Of a stretch of DNA of 7,926 bases, positions 5,789 through 7,926 are shown in pieces. Source of the DNA: an uncultured Mycoplasma sp. (GTDB taxonomy: Bacteria > Bacillota_I > Bacilli_A > RF39 > UBA660); NCBI GenBank assembly GCA_947565485.1, contig CANOGG010000048.1:1-7926 (forward strand). The letters are read 5' to 3'. Positions within the stretch are counted from its first letter, which is position 1; each line of letters starts with the position of its first letter. Under the pieces are notes generated by a model. That model did not search any database. It worked only from the letters and a program-made list of their open reading frames with translations, and had not been told where the DNA came from. Both the position numbers and the translations under genes were made by a program.

Positions 5789-6880
5789 TTAATGGATATA
5801 TATCATATTTTCATAGTTGAAGTTCCAGTCAAAATAAGTTAAGAGAAGTTCTTCGCCTGTTTCAGGGTTAAAGTGATAAAGAGAATCATTTTTAAGGTAA
5901 AAGATATCTTGGTTAGTAGTTTTAATTATCTGTTTAACATTATTAGAAATGAAAGTAGTTATATCTTTGTATTTTATAGATAGAGTATTGTTTTCATAGA
6001 TGTAATGGAAATTGCTTTTTAAATTAAATGTTGTTGGTTTATTAATTAAAGTTTTGATATTCTTTTTTTGCCATTCGCCATTTTCGATAATGCGAGGTTT
6101 AAATTTGTTTATTTTGCCATTTTTAGAATTTAATTCATACATAGTGCTAGCTTTATTATCAACAATATAGAGATTATTTTTTTCATTACCAATAAAGTAA
6201 GAGTCGAAATAAATACTCCGGTCGATATCATGTTTTTTTAAGTTGCCATTTTTATAATTAATGGTATAAAATCGGTTAAAAGTATAATTAGAATCATAGT
6301 CAGCGATTACTAAATAATCTTTAGTGTACCCGACAAGATTAATGGTGTATAATTCGCGGTCAAAGATTTTTATTTTTTTATTTTCTTTATTACTTAAATA
6401 GTTAAAGCCATTATAACTCCAAATTAAATAAGTATAGTCGTTATTATAAATTTTGATATCGTTAAAAGATCCTATTTCTTTCCTTTTAGAGAGTGTTTGG
6501 TATTTTTCAGGGAGTTTGTTTTTTAAAGCACTCTTAACTTTAGAAAAGTGAATTATTTTTTGATTTTCATAACAAAGGGGAATTAATTCCATTTTAGAAG
6601 ATTCAGGAATAAGACAGAAATCATTATCTTCATTTATAATTTTAAGGTCTTCGACGTAGCCCCGATGTTGTTTATATTTATTTTCAGTTAAATAATCAAG
6701 GATGATATCATTATATTGGAAAGTAAAATAATAATTTTTATTTTCTTTGTCGTAAGTCTCCTTTATTGTTACATCTTTGATGGTATATTCTTTGGTGTAG
6801 TTTTTAGCGGAGAGTATAAATAGCAAAAAAAGCAAAAAACATATTGCTAGAGTTGCTTGAAATATGGTTATTTTTTTCAT
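5789..6880 (-). CDS. Membrane-anchored extracytoplasmic protein, possible beta-propeller
   Basis: I do not recognise the family of this 363-residue protein. It starts MKKITIFQAT with one hydrophobic segment at about 9-24 and no lipobox, so it is probably anchored by an uncleaved N-terminal helix with the rest outside. Two cysteines (C89 in DFCLIP, C103 in PLCYEN) could form a disulfide. Three similar strand-turn-strand units appear: YTINYKNGNL (205), YELNSKNGKI (248) and YHFNPETGEE (345). This recalls the aromatic, N/D, TG and hydrophobic pattern of PQQ- or YVTN-type propeller blades, which is only a suggestion. The start follows AAAGGATG. It lies 25 bases after the PH-domain gene and 43 before the LysM gene, so the three are probably co-transcribed. 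A binding or scaffold role at the envelope is inference. Confidence 0.75.
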   Translation of the reverse strand: MKKITIFQATLAICFLLFLLFILSAKNYTKEYTIKDVTIKETYDKENKNYYFTFQYNDIILDYLTENKYKQHRGYVEDLKIINEDNDFCLIPESSKMELIPLCYENQKIIHFSKVKSALKNKLPEKYQTLSKRKEIGSFNDIKIYNNDYTYLIWSYNGFNYLSNKENKKIKIFDRELYTINLVGYTKDYLVIADYDSNYTFNRFYTINYKNGNLKKHDIDRSIYFDSYFIGNEKNNLYIVDNKASTMYELNSKNGKINKFKPRIIENGEWQKKNIKTLINKPTTFNLKSNFHYIYENNTLSIKYKDITTFISNNVKQIIKTTNQDIFYLKNDSLYHFNPETGEELLLTYFDWNFNYENMIYIH

Positions 6881-6905
6881 ATTACATCCTTTTTTCTTTT
6901 TATTC

Positions 6906-7352
6906 TTAATCGTTATTTAGTTCGCGAGCATATTTTTTCTTTTCTTCCATCATGAATTCAGTTATTTCAGTTTCGATTTCTCTTAGAGAGTCTTTAGAAA
7001 GGTTGGTTATGACAACTTCTTCTTTTACGGTATCAATAGTTATTTTTCCCCAAATAAGGCCTTGGTAAACTTGCATATCATTATATAAGTCAGGAGTGAT
7101 ACTACTTAGGAAGTAGCCCCATACTACTCTTTTTTGACCGATTAAAATACGCTTGTTAGTTATAGCAATGATTGCCGTGGAAGTTAAATCGTAGAATTTA
7201 TCATTTTTTTGACCAGCAAAAGCATATCTTATGCGTTCACCAGGGTTTAGATGTTGTTCGATTACTTCCGCATGTTTTTTTAGACGCCACCAAGTTACGC
7301 CACCTTTGAATTTCTTTTTATATAAAGTTACATGATCATAAACTTGACCCAT
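6906..7352 (-). CDS. Bacterial PH-domain protein (bPH type)
   Basis: This 148-residue soluble protein has, from about residue 31, the look of a bacterial pleckstrin-homology domain of the bPH_3 kind. It reads NPGERIRYAFAGQ (36-48), then AIIAITNKRILIGQK (60-74, the TNKR strand being the family's best mark). GYFLSSITPDLYNDMQVYQG, then GKITIDTVKEEVVITNL and a charged C-terminal helix follow. Such domains are small beta-barrels, often linked to membranes or protein partners; the ligand is not predictable here. The N-terminal 30 residues are basic and aromatic (KKKFKGGVTWWRLKK) and could lie on a membrane surface. The start follows AGGTGA by eight bases. It is first of the three-gene set with the anchored and LysM proteins and has its own promoter at 7372-7400. 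Confidence 0.8.
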   Translation of the reverse strand: MGQVYDHVTLYKKKFKGGVTWWRLKKHAEVIEQHLNPGERIRYAFAGQKNDKFYDLTSTAIIAITNKRILIGQKRVVWGYFLSSITPDLYNDMQVYQGLIWGKITIDTVKEEVVITNLSKDSLREIETEITEFMMEEKKKYARELNND

Positions 7353-7371
7353 AAATTAATCACCTATTATT

Positions 7372-7400
7372 ATTTTATAATAAATTGGCTAGCTTTACAA
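7372..7400 (-). promoter_or_regulatory. Promoter of the PH-anchor-LysM operon
   Basis: On the minus strand, TTGTAA (7400-7395) and TAAAAT (7377-7372) are 17 bases apart, just upstream of the AGGTGA site of the PH gene. The 70-base gap from the preceding membrane-protein gene leaves room for a separate promoter, but read-through is possible because no terminator is seen in the gap. Confidence 0.45.
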
Positions 7401-7422
7401 GTTTTTAAGTATTAAAAAATTG

Positions 7423-7749
7423 TCATAATTCTTGGAAATTGATTTTATCTTCTAATTTGTAGAGATATTGGACGGCATTTTCAAGGAAGAAATAATGAGG
7501 AATGTAGAAGAGTAAAAAGATAATGCCTAAAAAGAAGGGAATTAGAAAAATATAAGATATGAGGCCTAGAGCAAGAAAGACAAGGATTACTAAACAATAA
7601 GTTATGGTTACAAGAAGATGGATTAAACGTTCGTGGGAGAAGTAGAGAATCTTTTGATGGAGGTCCTTTTTTTCAGCAGAGGTAAACTTGTGGTGGCGTT
7701 CTATTTTTTCTTCAATAGTTTTTAAATATTCTTCAATATACTTGCGCAT
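7423..7749 (-). CDS. Small membrane protein with two transmembrane helices
   Basis: This 108-residue protein is of unrecognised family. A charged, probably helical N-terminus (residues 1-41, rich in Lys, Glu and His) precedes two hydrophobic stretches at about 42-64 and 66-88, forming a hairpin in the membrane. A short charged tail (LYKLEDKINFQEL) follows. Both ends should face the cytoplasm. The ATG at 7749 follows GGTGA by eight bases; an ATG at 7764 has no good site. The stop is TGA. It lies 70 bases upstream of the PH-domain gene in the same direction and may be part of the same envelope-related group. Confidence 0.8.
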   Translation of the reverse strand: MRKYIEEYLKTIEEKIERHHKFTSAEKKDLHQKILYFSHERLIHLLVTITYCLVILVFLALGLISYIFLIPFFLGIIFLLFYIPHYFFLENAVQYLYKLEDKINFQEL

Positions 7750-7768
7750 TGTTATTATCACCATTATT

Positions 7769-7777
7769 ATTGTACCA
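7769..7777 (-). promoter_or_regulatory. Possible extended -10 promoter of the small membrane protein gene
   Basis: TGG followed by TACAAT fits an extended -10 element (TGn then TAtAAT). No good -35 box is seen. Transcription would begin near 7762, right at the ribosome binding site, so the leader would be very short. Confidence 0.3.
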
Positions 7778-7841
7778 AATTTCTAACGAAAAGTCTTCTA
7801 TTTTAAATCAAAATGCAGGATAAAAGTATAGTTTAAGTTAA

Positions 7842-7926
7842 AAACAGAAAAGAAGCCTGATAACAAAAGACATCTTTCATTCTGACCGAGGAAGTCAGTA
7901 TACATCTAAGGATTTTGAGAAGTTAT
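7842..7926 (+). mobile_element. IS3-family transposase fragment, 3' part outside window
   Basis: After an in-frame TAA at 7839-7841, the plus strand reads KQKRSLITKDIFHSDRGSQY and then TSKDFEKL to the window end. FHSDRGSQYTS is the signature around the second catalytic aspartate of the IS3-family DDE integrase core (OrfB). Everything upstream of this motif (first aspartate, N-terminal half, orfA) is missing or unrecognisable in the preceding 90 bases, so the copy is truncated at its 5' side. Whether the rest is intact cannot be seen. Confidence 0.8.

Noticed and set aside
1..7926. CRISPR array, tRNA or rRNA genes
   Set aside because: No regularly spaced direct repeats, tRNA arms with CCA end, or rRNA-like stretches were seen on either strand.

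Overview
The window is AT-rich Bacillota-type DNA. Genes start behind AGGAGG- or GGTGA-like ribosome binding sites, promoters fit the sigma-A consensus, and the proteins are lysine-, isoleucine- and asparagine-rich. An uncultured gut-associated member of the Bacilli is the best guess; no marker gene fixes the taxon. TGA ends at least one intact gene and tryptophan is TGG, which fits the standard bacterial code.

Region 1 (about 1-4640) is a duplicated cassette. Each copy has a secreted or membrane-anchored surface protein on the minus strand and, divergently on the plus strand, a regulator of about 150 residues made of two Cro/C1-type helix-turn-helix domains. The left surface gene (1-1555, cut by the window start) carries an extra fibronectin type III domain and is broken by two frameshifts in simple repeats. 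The right one (2672-3970) is intact. Both surface promoters have a 17-bp spacer. Both are followed, at exactly the same distance, by a 24-bp imperfect palindrome starting with ATAAA and ending with TTTAT, a good candidate operator for the neighbouring double-HTH protein. The intact copy also has its Shine-Dalgarno sequence inside a 9-bp hairpin. Between the two cassettes, on the plus strand, is a GC-richer orphan segment (2369-2485). It encodes only the C-terminal part of the same surface-protein domain and is followed by a terminator-like hairpin. It may be a decayed third copy, a recombination donor, or a template-repeat-like element.

Region 2 (about 4640-5400) is a decayed PD-(D/E)XK nuclease/putative transposase gene of the Rpn type with its own promoter.

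Region 3 (5411-7777) is a minus-strand group. It encodes a small two-helix membrane protein, a bacterial PH-domain protein, a membrane-anchored protein with possible beta-propeller repeats, and a two-LysM protein, and it ends in a terminator. The last three look like one operon.

Region 4 (7842-7926) is the start of an IS3-family transposase remnant that runs out of the window. With the Rpn remnant and the duplicated, partly decayed cassettes, it marks this as a recombining accessory region.

The strongest candidate for something undescribed is the module of surface protein, double-HTH regulator and palindrome, present twice, plus the orphan domain segment between the copies.
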